A program made the position numbers and the translations under genes. From contig NZ_JADEWY010000061.1 in the NCBI RefSeq assembly GCF_015207375.1, forward strand, positions 1 through 37,637: a stretch of 37,637 nucleotides of DNA, in the 5' to 3' direction. Source of the stretch: Coleofasciculus sp. LEGE 07092. Its GTDB lineage: Bacteria > Cyanobacteriota > Cyanobacteriia > Cyanobacteriales > Coleofasciculaceae. Below are positions 24,943 through 33,521 of this stretch, piece by piece. Numbering within the stretch: the first letter of the stretch is position 1; each line of letters begins with the position of its first letter. The notes beneath the pieces were generated by a model. The model did no database searches. It was not told where the DNA came from and saw only the letters and a list, made by a program, of their open reading frames with translations.

Positions 24943-25125
24943 TTTTGGGGGATGCTTTATAGATCTGGGTTTAATATCCAAATCTAAAAAGAGTGAATTG
25001 AAGAACGTTTATTTGCGATCGCTATCAGTAGTTAGTAAAACTTATAAAAAACTTAAAAAACTCCAAACAAACGCAAAATAGAGACATCCACTGCCGTTGT
25101 ACTCCCCTGTATCCCATCACCTCTG

Positions 25126-26499
25126 TTGCTGGTAAACCCCCATTTATCAGAAACTAGAACAGTTGCTCAAAAAGTAACCCAATCGGGGTGGGAGGAAATT
25201 TTGCAGTTTACATCCATTGATGCACTGAGAGAGGCAATCCGCGATGCTATGGTTCAGTGTCGCATTGGCACCCTAGAACTCTTTGAAGGGATTGATGAAG
25301 TTACCTTTCGCAGGCAAGCTCATTCCGAGTTCAGTCCTGTAGGTTGGCATTTAGGTCATATTGCCTTTACAGAAGCCTACTGGATATTACAGCGCTGTGC
25401 TGGCTTGAAGCCAATCTTTTCTGAATATCATCAACTCTTTGCGGCTGACGGCTTACCGAAAAAAGAACGGGAAAAATTACCACCACTATCAGAGATTTAT
25501 CATTACCTGGATACCGTCAGAACTCAAGTTTTCACGTACTTAAAAACCGCACCCCTAGACCAACAGGAACGCCTGTGGCGCTGGCTACTTCAGCACGAAA
25601 GCCAGCACTCTGAAACCATTGGGTTTGTGTTGCAATTGCAGCGCTGGCATCTTCGGGAACGGCATCAAGAAAGGTGGGTTGGAAGTCATACCTTCCCCTC
25701 CCCTGTGGAACCTCCAGCAGGGATGATTGAAATTCCTGCGGGTGAGTTTGAGATGGGCAATGAATCGATTGAGGCAATGGATAACGAACGCCCGCGCCAT
25801 CGGGTGTACCTGGATGCTTACCAGATTGACTGCTACCCCGTCACCTGTGGCGAATACCGAGGGTTTATAGAGGCAGGGGGGTATCAGAGCGATCGCTTTT
25901 GGTCGGCGGCAGGGTGGAAGTGGTTACAGGACAACCCCGTCGCGCAACCCCTCTACTGGTCGGATAACCCCCTGTGGGACAATCATCCTGTTTGCGGTGT
26001 TAGCTGGTATGAAGCCGAAGCCTATGCCAAGTTTGTCGGTAAACGATTACCAACGGAGGCGGAATGGGAAAAAGCTGCCAGTTGGGATGCAGCTATTGGG
26101 CACAGTCGCACCTATCCTTGGGGAGATGTACAACCGAGCGATCGCCTGTGCAATCATAGCAATACTGTTGGGCAAACAACGCCTGTGAATGCTCACCCAG
26201 CAGGGCAGAGTGTCTATGGCTGCTACGATATGCTGGGTAATGTTTGGGAATGGACGGTCAGTTGGTTCGACGACTACGAGGGATTTACTAGCTATCCTTA
26301 CCGGGGTTATTCTCAGGCTTATTTCGATGGAAAGCACCGGGTACTTAAAGGGGGTAGCTGGGCAACTCCTCCATGGGCGATGCGATCGAGCTTTCGTAAT
26401 TGGTACTATCCAGGTGTTCGCCAGATTTTAGCAGGGTTTCGCTGTGCCTGTAGTTCTGAAGGGGTGCATTCGAGTTTGGTCAAAACACCCAACGACTGA
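25126..26499 (+). CDS. egtB: Ergothioneine biosynthesis protein EgtB
   Basis: A 457-residue non-heme iron enzyme. The N-terminal DinB-like part has WHLGHIAFTE (H75, H78) and QHESQHSETIG (H157, H161), which supply the iron-binding His residues. The C-terminal FGE-sulfatase-type domain (about 200-445) begins with IPAGEFEMGNE and includes RLPTEAEWEKAA, YDMLGNVWEWT and LKGGSW. EgtB joins hercynine with a thiol donor (gamma-glutamylcysteine or cysteine) to give the sulfoxide that EgtC then processes. The first possible start is the TTG at 25126; the first ATG lies 41 codons downstream, inside the conserved region, so a non-ATG start upstream is likely. Confidence 0.88.
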   Translation: MLVNPHLSETRTVAQKVTQSGWEEILQFTSIDALREAIRDAMVQCRIGTLELFEGIDEVTFRRQAHSEFSPVGWHLGHIAFTEAYWILQRCAGLKPIFSEYHQLFAADGLPKKEREKLPPLSEIYHYLDTVRTQVFTYLKTAPLDQQERLWRWLLQHESQHSETIGFVLQLQRWHLRERHQERWVGSHTFPSPVEPPAGMIEIPAGEFEMGNESIEAMDNERPRHRVYLDAYQIDCYPVTCGEYRGFIEAGGYQSDRFWSAAGWKWLQDNPVAQPLYWSDNPLWDNHPVCGVSWYEAEAYAKFVGKRLPTEAEWEKAASWDAAIGHSRTYPWGDVQPSDRLCNHSNTVGQTTPVNAHPAGQSVYGCYDMLGNVWEWTVSWFDDYEGFTSYPYRGYSQAYFDGKHRVLKGGSWATPPWAMRSSFRNWYYPGVRQILAGFRCACSSEGVHSSLVKTPND

Positions 26500-26600
26500 A
26501 GTAAAACCGAAGGATATCAACGTGCAAGTCTCCCCTGAAGCTGTTTCTATTAGCCGCTAAATATCGGGCTTCTGATTCAAACTTTCTCTGAAAGACTTCA

Positions 26601-26619
26601 GGGGGCGACAAGCGCCCCC
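26601..26619. terminator. GC-rich hairpin between egtB and bcsA
   Basis: GGGGGCG (26601-26607) and CGCCCCC (26613-26619) form a perfect 7-bp stem with a 5-nt loop between the converging egtB and bcsA genes. It probably ends transcription from both sides, although no long U-tract follows on either strand. Confidence 0.55.
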
Positions 26620-26646
26620 AAAGCCAGATATCAAACGAACAGATTA

Positions 26647-29262
26647 TCAATGCAGTTCTCTCACCAATTGTTTGATTTTAGCCGCTTGCCGATCTTTAAA
26701 CTGCTCTGGGAAACCTAACTCCATTGCGACTTTTTGAGACGTAGAGCTGCTGTTGTCTGAAATGACTTCTATGGATAAGATTTGAGTTAAAAAGCGCTCT
26801 CGGGATTGACTGCTAGCATTCTGACTCAATAGTAAGCCAATTAACGGCTTTTCTTGCAGCATTTTCTGCAAGTTTTGGTCTTGAATCAATTTCGCATTGG
26901 AGGTAATGCTGTCATCTAATTCTAATCGTAAACTCGCGGTTCCTATAGCAGTAACCGCCGCTAAATAAAAATCACCATCCCAGTAAAGCTGACCTGCGGC
27001 GTTTACTCGTTTGCGTACCTTCGGAGCTCTGTCCACTTTAAACTCTTGGAAGACCCGTAATAAACCCGTGGCAAGGAATATCAAAGATTCTAGGGGTCGA
27101 TCAACGTAATCGCGCTTCTGGGAATACCATTCGTTGACATCTGAATACGTTACCAACGCTAAATTATCTCGTTGAGCCTGGGTGGGTTCGATAAACTTAA
27201 TTGCTAACTCAGTTTGATCATCACCAACCAGCGTTCCCCGGATAATTTGCGCATTCAGAAACGCCCTAGCTCCGAAATCCCCCACCAATTCAACTTCCAC
27301 TTCATCGGGTAAATTGGGTTGACCTTCTAATAGGACGCGAGCACCTGTTTCTGACATATCTAGGCTTATACCATTCCAGCTTTGGTCGTAACTGTAAATG
27401 GTAGTCCGCAGGCGTCGCCCCAAGCGGTGGGCGGTACGCTCTTGGGGTTGTTCAAAACCAACCAGCAAGGCTGCCATCAGGAGAATTAGGTTGAAGATAC
27501 ACCACAGGGCGTTAACCAAAACGGCTTCTGCATCCTCCGGTCGCAAGATCAACCAAAAAGGAACGGCAAGTAAGCCCGCAATCACAATCGCGGTTATTCC
27601 CAACAAACCACGCATGGACTGCCAATCAAAGTTCGTCAGACTGAATTCGCGTTTGATTAACGTCATATCCTTGTCCGTAACGTTAAACGAACCCAGATTG
27701 GGGTTAATCAGCGCCATGAGGGTGACATACCCGGACTGGAACGCCATCACGAATTCAAAAATCTCGTTCCAGAACGAGAAGCGGACGTGCTTGAACGTGA
27801 TGTAGTTGGCATTCAGGGAGAGGAGAATATGGGGCAGGGCGTAGGCTACGGTTTCTAAACCCAAACCCGAAATCGGGTTGATGCCAAATAGTAAAAATAG
27901 GGTGGGAGCGATCGCATACATCAACCGGGGATAGCCGTAGAAGAAGTGCGATGTCGCACTAAAATAACAAATCCGCTGCGGAATACTCAGATTCAGTTTG
28001 CGGTTAAACACAGGGTTTTCAATCCGCAGAATCTGAGCCATACCCCTTGCCCAGCGCACTTGCTGACCTACATAGGAGGCAAAGTTTTCAGGTGCCAGAC
28101 CTGCCACCATTATTTTGTCGTAGTAGATCGACTTGTATCCCAAGGAATGCAGTCGAAATGCTGTATGGCAGTCTTCCGTTACTGTCTCTGTAGCAATCCC
28201 GCCAATCTGAAGCGCGTACTCTTTGCGAATGACTGCTGCCGAACCGCAGAAAAAGGCAGCATTCCAGAAGTCGTTACCTTTTTGCAGTACCTTATAAAAG
28301 AGTTCGTTTCCTACTGGAATTCTGCCACCCGTGCGCAGGTTGCGCTCAAAGGGGTCGGGGTTAAAGAACCAGTGGGGAGTTTGTACGAATGCTACTTTCG
28401 GGTCAAAGAAAAAGCCCACTGTATGCTGAAGGAATTGTCGGCTGGGGATATGGTCGCAGTCTAAGATCAGCACCAAGTCGCCACCCGTGCGACGAAAAGC
28501 GGTGTTGATATTACCCGCCTTCGCGTGTTCGTTATTGTCCCGTATCAGCATGGTACAGCCGACTTCTTCGCACATTTTGCGCAGCTTCTCCCGACGGGCT
28601 TTATACTTTTCAGCCCTGCCATCATCCAAGACATACACTTGTTTTTTGTCCGCTGGATAGTCGATTGCTAAGGCTCCCAATGCTGTCTTGCGGACAATTT
28701 CGACATCTTCGTTGTAAGTGGGAATATAGATATCGACTTTAAACCATTGGTCTTGAGGATAGGCAGAGAGATCAACCGGTTCCCGGTCTTGAATTTTAAC
28801 GGTTTGAACGTAGGATAAAACCAAGGTCAGGATGGCATACAGCTCCGCCGTTAACAACAGCACACAGAATGTGCCGTTGATCCAGGTATCGAAATTTAGG
28901 GTGTAGCTCAGACGGTAGAACAGATAGCGGGCTGTAGTCACAAGACTCAGCCAGACCAAAAATAGGTGGTAATATTCGCTGATTTGCTTGTCACTTGTCT
29001 TTGTCTCCGCTCGCACGACTACCTGCCCAATTGTCAAAAGTAGGATCGCCACAGCACCCTGCTGCCAAACTTTCAGGGGTGTAACAATGAGGGGAACCGT
29101 TACAAGTACCAGCAGTAAAATGAGCCACTTTAAATGGCTCAATCCCAACCGTTCTAGTCCCCGGTCAAAAGACCGGGGCAGGATATCAACAAGCCAGTCG
29201 GTTGCAAAAGGACGCTGAGGACGAAATTGCGTCAACCGGGATCTGAAGGAGGAAAACGACAT
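26647..29262 (-). CDS. bcsA: Cellulose synthase catalytic subunit BcsA
   Basis: An 871-residue inner-membrane GT2 glycosyltransferase, of full family length. Membrane segments occur near residues 45-60, 70-85, 105-120 and 135-150, and again after the catalytic domain. The GT2 domain shows VLDDGRAE (about 211), DCDH (about 265), TEDCH (about 360) and QQVRWARG (about 399), with the gating-loop motif FNVTDK near 525. A PilZ domain (about 605-700) has the RxxxR and DMSETG elements that bind c-di-GMP. It polymerises UDP-glucose to cellulose and translocates the chain. It is the last gene of the locus, 69 bp after bcsB. The C-terminal ~170 residues after PilZ exceed the usual length and are unassigned. 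Confidence 0.93.
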   Translation of the reverse strand: MSFSSFRSRLTQFRPQRPFATDWLVDILPRSFDRGLERLGLSHLKWLILLLVLVTVPLIVTPLKVWQQGAVAILLLTIGQVVVRAETKTSDKQISEYYHLFLVWLSLVTTARYLFYRLSYTLNFDTWINGTFCVLLLTAELYAILTLVLSYVQTVKIQDREPVDLSAYPQDQWFKVDIYIPTYNEDVEIVRKTALGALAIDYPADKKQVYVLDDGRAEKYKARREKLRKMCEEVGCTMLIRDNNEHAKAGNINTAFRRTGGDLVLILDCDHIPSRQFLQHTVGFFFDPKVAFVQTPHWFFNPDPFERNLRTGGRIPVGNELFYKVLQKGNDFWNAAFFCGSAAVIRKEYALQIGGIATETVTEDCHTAFRLHSLGYKSIYYDKIMVAGLAPENFASYVGQQVRWARGMAQILRIENPVFNRKLNLSIPQRICYFSATSHFFYGYPRLMYAIAPTLFLLFGINPISGLGLETVAYALPHILLSLNANYITFKHVRFSFWNEIFEFVMAFQSGYVTLMALINPNLGSFNVTDKDMTLIKREFSLTNFDWQSMRGLLGITAIVIAGLLAVPFWLILRPEDAEAVLVNALWCIFNLILLMAALLVGFEQPQERTAHRLGRRLRTTIYSYDQSWNGISLDMSETGARVLLEGQPNLPDEVEVELVGDFGARAFLNAQIIRGTLVGDDQTELAIKFIEPTQAQRDNLALVTYSDVNEWYSQKRDYVDRPLESLIFLATGLLRVFQEFKVDRAPKVRKRVNAAGQLYWDGDFYLAAVTAIGTASLRLELDDSITSNAKLIQDQNLQKMLQEKPLIGLLLSQNASSQSRERFLTQILSIEVISDNSSSTSQKVAMELGFPEQFKDRQAAKIKQLVRELH

Positions 29263-29331
29263 TGCAAGAATGTGGGTCAGGGGTTATTAGTCATTAGTTT
29301 TTATGAGTCACTAATGACAAAGGAGAAAGAA

Positions 29332-31929
29332 CTAATGGCTCTTTTGATCGCTGAGGCGTTTGAGATAGAGCTGGGAAATCCCGTACAGCAGGATTGCTAT
29401 TGCAAACACCCCAGCAGGTAAGAAGAACCAGTTGTCCTGAATAAAACGAGAGGCTTTACCCAGCAGACTGGTATTTTCAATGCGACGAGTTGCGGGGGCG
29501 CGTTCCAAAAACTCTATCTTGTAAGCATCGGGGTCATAGCTAGCGGTATCTTGTTGATTGCTGCTAATGAGTGCTGTATCCTTCTGAAGTTGGAAGAACC
29601 AGGGGTCTCTCAGCAGAATCTGTCGCACCCGTTCTAAACCTGTTTCCGTTTGAGAAGATAAAGCCAGAAGTACCCGTTCGCCGTTATTCGGGGACACAAT
29701 TTCCTTAATCAAGCCTTCGTTATCCGGCAGGGTTTGGATGCTTCCTTGACCCCACTGACGGGCAAAGGCATCCCGCAAGCGGAAGCCACCAGACTGCAAT
29801 ACATCAGGAAAAGGAAATTGCTCTCGTGTACCAATTCCCACCAAATGTTCGTCCTTAAGAACCTCAGGGGGCAATGTGGTCGTTGTGTAAGCACTCAGTT
29901 GAATCGACTTTGACTTACTCAGTCGCCCTAAGCGTTCGCTAAATGCCAGCATTGTTAGCAAGTCTGTATCTGTAGGAGATTCTGGCACTACAATTGCCGT
30001 TTTCGATAAATCCTGAGGGGCGGCAAAGGGGAACCCAGACTGTAAGAGTTCCAAATCTGGCAGTTGAACGGATTGTTGGCGATTGAGATCGAAACTCGTA
30101 TCCGCATGAAGAGTACCTGTCAGTTGCTGGTCTGTTACCTTACCGCATACTCCCGGTTCTCTGGGGTTGAGCCGGAACGCTACTTCCAGCTTGGACGTTG
30201 GTGTAATCAGGTCAGCCGGCAAGTCCACCTTCAGGCTTTTGTTTCTGGCACCCTTTTCAGAAGTTAATCGCGCTCCACCAATAAATACTCCATCCAATAA
30301 CACTTCTATAGCAGAAGTTCTGGGATTAACTTGGGGTCCGTAGCTGTAACGCAGGTTCATGGAACTGCCCCGCGTAAATTGGTCGTCGGGTAAGGCATGA
30401 AAATCGATTTCGATGGGGGGGGAAGCAGAACCCCGAACCGTGATATCTTGCAGAGGTTTCCCATCCTCTTGGGTTTTGATTTCGCTGAGTTTAAAGGAAT
30501 TGCCGATTGGCAAATAATCAGTCCACTGGCGGGGGGGGGGTGATTTAACCTCCGGAAGTGTGTCCACTAAAACTGCCTGACCTGTACCAAACTTCCTCGT
30601 ATCTGGCTGTACCAAAAACTGTGCGGCTTTGGCAACACCTTCTGGACTATTTCCCGTGACCACTAATACCGGTACCGCACCATCGAGGGTTGTGGTCATC
30701 ATCAAAACACCAACATCCCCAGGTAGAGCAGCCTTATTTCCATCTAAAATTTGGTTTTCAACAATAGTAAAGGGCAGGTCTAAATCCTCTAAGGCGGGTT
30801 GCTCGGCTGGAGTCCCGATTATGACCAAACGCTCTCCCCACTCTGTTTCCTCAATATCTTGCACGAGGCGAGTCTCAATGGGGCGAAACTCCGCCATTCT
30901 GCCCAATGCCGCCTGGAAGCGAGACGCCGCCGTTAACCAAGTTTCATTGGCGGTCGGCAACAGGTAAGTCATGCGGTTGGTATCTAAACTCAGGTCGTCA
31001 AAGAACGGATAGGGATAGCGACTGAAGTTCAGGGGGATAGCTTGGGGCTGGTATTCAAACTGTAATTCTGAATCGGGCAGAACTTCAGTCCAAAGGGTCG
31101 GATCGCCAGAGTCGCTACATTCTGGATCATTATTCTGTCGTGCTACAATAACAAGCTCGTTATAGTCTTGAATCAGCCGCGATGGAACCTCAAACAGCAC
31201 GCTGCCTACTTGAGATTGCTGACGATTGAGCGGCACTGAACCTATACTTGTGCCATTGACCTGCACTGTCAGGTTAGAGCGGCTGGCAATGAGGGCTGGC
31301 GAATGTTGGAACCGGAGCAAGGCTTTTGCCGATTGTACCTTCCAGCCACGGGGACGGGTAAAGCCTAATCGGGCTTCGGAATAGACACCCCGCATACGGA
31401 AACGATTGCCCACAACCGGAGAGCGGTTGAATTGCAGGACGTATTCGCCGGTTGGTAAGTCTTCAGTCGCTGTAGTCTCTTCTGCAGCTTCCGGTGCTGG
31501 GCGCGAAGGACGTTCTGGCTCGGCTGTAGAAGGGCGTGCGGTTGCTGGGGCTTCCGTTGCTGGAGCAGCAGGAGTTCTTTTGGGTGGAGCGCTTTGGGTT
31601 CGCTGCCGTGCAGGTGCGGGTGCAGTTTGTTTTGGAGTCGAGGGAGGACTGGATTTTTTGGGGGGAGAAGCCGGAAGCGGCTTGTAGACTGGAGTCTTAG
31701 TGGGAGCACTGGGTAAGGTATACTCACGGATTAACTGGTCTTCCTGCTCTTGGATGCCGCTCTCGCTTTGGGCTGATACCAGGGTGGCGCTCATCCCCAG
31801 CCCTAATATCAAGACACCACAGAGTAGTAGCAGCCACAATCGCGTTTTGACGGGTGCAGGGTTAGAACGATTTCGCCTACGATTGGCAGTAGCGGGTGTG
31901 GGTTTGGAGTAGGGAAACAAGCGTTTCAT
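29332..31929 (-). CDS. bcsB: Cellulose synthase regulatory subunit BcsB
   Basis: An 865-residue protein. An N-terminal membrane segment (about 30-52) is followed by a Pro/Ala/Thr/Lys-rich linker (about 80-150). Then come the BcsB periplasmic domains, recognisable from GNRFRMRGVYSEARLGFTRP, ALLRFQHSPALIASRSNLTV and SVPLNRQQSQVGSV, and finally a single C-terminal membrane helix (about 830-852) that docks to BcsA. BcsB guides the glucan through the periplasm. The ten-C run in the coding strand at about residue 463 (30531-30540) is unusual and could allow frame slippage. The gene lies 69 bp before bcsA. Confidence 0.9.
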   Translation of the reverse strand: MKRLFPYSKPTPATANRRRNRSNPAPVKTRLWLLLLCGVLILGLGMSATLVSAQSESGIQEQEDQLIREYTLPSAPTKTPVYKPLPASPPKKSSPPSTPKQTAPAPARQRTQSAPPKRTPAAPATEAPATARPSTAEPERPSRPAPEAAEETTATEDLPTGEYVLQFNRSPVVGNRFRMRGVYSEARLGFTRPRGWKVQSAKALLRFQHSPALIASRSNLTVQVNGTSIGSVPLNRQQSQVGSVLFEVPSRLIQDYNELVIVARQNNDPECSDSGDPTLWTEVLPDSELQFEYQPQAIPLNFSRYPYPFFDDLSLDTNRMTYLLPTANETWLTAASRFQAALGRMAEFRPIETRLVQDIEETEWGERLVIIGTPAEQPALEDLDLPFTIVENQILDGNKAALPGDVGVLMMTTTLDGAVPVLVVTGNSPEGVAKAAQFLVQPDTRKFGTGQAVLVDTLPEVKSPPPRQWTDYLPIGNSFKLSEIKTQEDGKPLQDITVRGSASPPIEIDFHALPDDQFTRGSSMNLRYSYGPQVNPRTSAIEVLLDGVFIGGARLTSEKGARNKSLKVDLPADLITPTSKLEVAFRLNPREPGVCGKVTDQQLTGTLHADTSFDLNRQQSVQLPDLELLQSGFPFAAPQDLSKTAIVVPESPTDTDLLTMLAFSERLGRLSKSKSIQLSAYTTTTLPPEVLKDEHLVGIGTREQFPFPDVLQSGGFRLRDAFARQWGQGSIQTLPDNEGLIKEIVSPNNGERVLLALSSQTETGLERVRQILLRDPWFFQLQKDTALISSNQQDTASYDPDAYKIEFLERAPATRRIENTSLLGKASRFIQDNWFFLPAGVFAIAILLYGISQLYLKRLSDQKSH
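30531..30540. repeat. G10 homopolymer (C10 on the bcsB coding strand)
   Basis: Ten consecutive G residues on the plus strand, coding for Pro codons in bcsB. A second run of eight G lies nearby at about 30415-30422. Tracts of this length are prone to slippage. Confidence 0.9.
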
Positions 31930-32192
31930 AGGGGTGTATCTTACTTTCTTTTGGGGGGATACCTAGTTAACTGTACAAACCAATTTTTTGGCTATTTTGT
32001 TTGATGTCTCACTGTAGTAGACTTGCCAAGCTTCAGATTCTGCCTGACTTGAGGCAGTCGCCTACAGCAGAAGACAAGGAGAGTCTAGAGAGAAAAAAAG
32101 AGGGAGCTGTTCAGATTATTCACCGGAAAATTGACATTGATCGCTCCGGTCTTTATAATCCTTTTATCTTGCTTGCTCCGAGACAACAATTA

Positions 32193-33521
32193 CTAAGGTT
32201 TTAGGAGTTGGGGATTAATTACAGTGGTAGGTAGCAACCCTAACCAAGCGAGATTTTGAGTATAGTAGGCAGATTCATCATCCCAAATCCCCTGGTTGTA
32301 TCGAGGCAAGAGTTTTTGCTTGAGCAACTGTTGAGCCATATCGGGGTTAACTGAGCGCAGAGCAAGGTATAGCATGGCGTACTGCGAAGTGGCTTCGTAA
32401 TTCACAAGAGATTTACCCTGTAGGTCGATCCGAGCTGGTAGGCGCGATGACGAGCGCCATTGCGTCTGGAGAAGTTTGGTGGACTCATTGAGATAGCGCT
32501 GGGCTGCGGGCGCTCCAAACAAGTCGGCATCCCAAGCTACGCGCCACCAGACCCGATAGGCATCAAAGCTATACACGCTTTGAAGTTTGTGGGTAGACGG
32601 CATGGGTTGGAATTGACCCGTTTGGGGATTGAGGGCAATCCAGTCACTCGGCAAGCCTACAGTTGAAACTTGGGAGGACTTTTCGAGGACTTGATAGCTA
32701 CTGTCTACCAAACTCAGCCAGTCATGTTTGGGATCGACTTGGGCAAAGAGGCGAAAAGCGTAAGGGGCGAAATAAGACGGATTGAGATAAATTGTAGATG
32801 CAGAAGGCGCAAAGGCTGCCTTGGGTCCTGGCAGAAGATAACGTTCCCCCTTGGGTCCAGCTACAGTGGACAATTCCCACAAATCTTGTAGCTTGAGTTG
32901 AGCCAACTCTAGGTAGTCGGGACGATTCCAGCGGCGGGACGCCCAAATCAGAGCCGTAATCGCATCAATATCAGCATCGCTAGCAAAATTGCTGTCGATT
33001 GAACCCCAGTTACCAGATTTATCCTTACCCCACAGCCAAACCCAAAGTTGGTCAACGGGTTCACCGGTAGCGGAAAGCCGATGGAGGTTCTTTTCCGCCC
33101 AATCGAGAGTAAGGGCAAATATAGTAGGGTCATCAATCAGTACAGCCCTGAGCATAGCGTAAGCTTGTCCTTCGGAGGTAGAGCGATCGCTAGCTTCGTA
33201 GTCAATCACTCGCCCATCTTCTTGAATAAATTGCTGTTTGTAGATGACCCAGCTTTGTTCGAGTATATCCTGGTTGGCGGTTCCTGTGGGTAAAGATGGT
33301 GAACTTACCACCGGGGAAACCGTTGTGGTTGGTGATGGCGATAAAGGCGTTTCAGGTTCTTCAGTAAACGAGATGGAAACGCAGCCGGTTAAATTTGACA
33401 CAACTACCACAACAGCCACAGCCTTTAGAACGGGCTGAAGCCTTGGAGCCAAATCCCTAAATTTTAAGAATACGACTAAAATTAACATCTTCTCGAACTG
33501 GTCGATTAATACCGTTCCCAT
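32193..33521 (-). CDS. Glycoside hydrolase family 8 endoglucanase (BcsZ-like)
   Basis: A 442-residue GH8 protein. A hydrophobic N-terminal stretch ends in LTGC (C47), a lipoprotein signal, so it is probably lipid-anchored. A Pro/Ser/Thr linker follows, then the catalytic domain: STSEGQAYAMLRA with the general-acid Glu (E117), LWVWLWGKDKSGNWGSIDSN, and ASDADIDAITALIWA with the catalytic Asp pair. GH8 enzymes of cellulose operons trim or control the nascent glucan. The start at 33521 overlaps the TPR gene by 16 bp; an alternative ATG is 11 codons downstream at 33488. The gene order places it between the TPR protein and BcsB. Confidence 0.88.
   Translation of the reverse strand: MGTVLIDQFEKMLILVVFLKFRDLAPRLQPVLKAVAVVVVVSNLTGCVSISFTEEPETPLSPSPTTTVSPVVSSPSLPTGTANQDILEQSWVIYKQQFIQEDGRVIDYEASDRSTSEGQAYAMLRAVLIDDPTIFALTLDWAEKNLHRLSATGEPVDQLWVWLWGKDKSGNWGSIDSNFASDADIDAITALIWASRRWNRPDYLELAQLKLQDLWELSTVAGPKGERYLLPGPKAAFAPSASTIYLNPSYFAPYAFRLFAQVDPKHDWLSLVDSSYQVLEKSSQVSTVGLPSDWIALNPQTGQFQPMPSTHKLQSVYSFDAYRVWWRVAWDADLFGAPAAQRYLNESTKLLQTQWRSSSRLPARIDLQGKSLVNYEATSQYAMLYLALRSVNPDMAQQLLKQKLLPRYNQGIWDDESAYYTQNLAWLGLLPTTVINPQLLKP

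Noticed and set aside
27398-27805. 135-codon plus-strand frame
   Set aside because: Antisense to bcsA across its PilZ and membrane regions; no ribosome-binding site or family features.
31406-31687. 93-codon plus-strand frame rich in Gly/Ala/Val
   Set aside because: Antisense of the Pro/Ala/Thr linker of bcsB; the composition explains the open frame.
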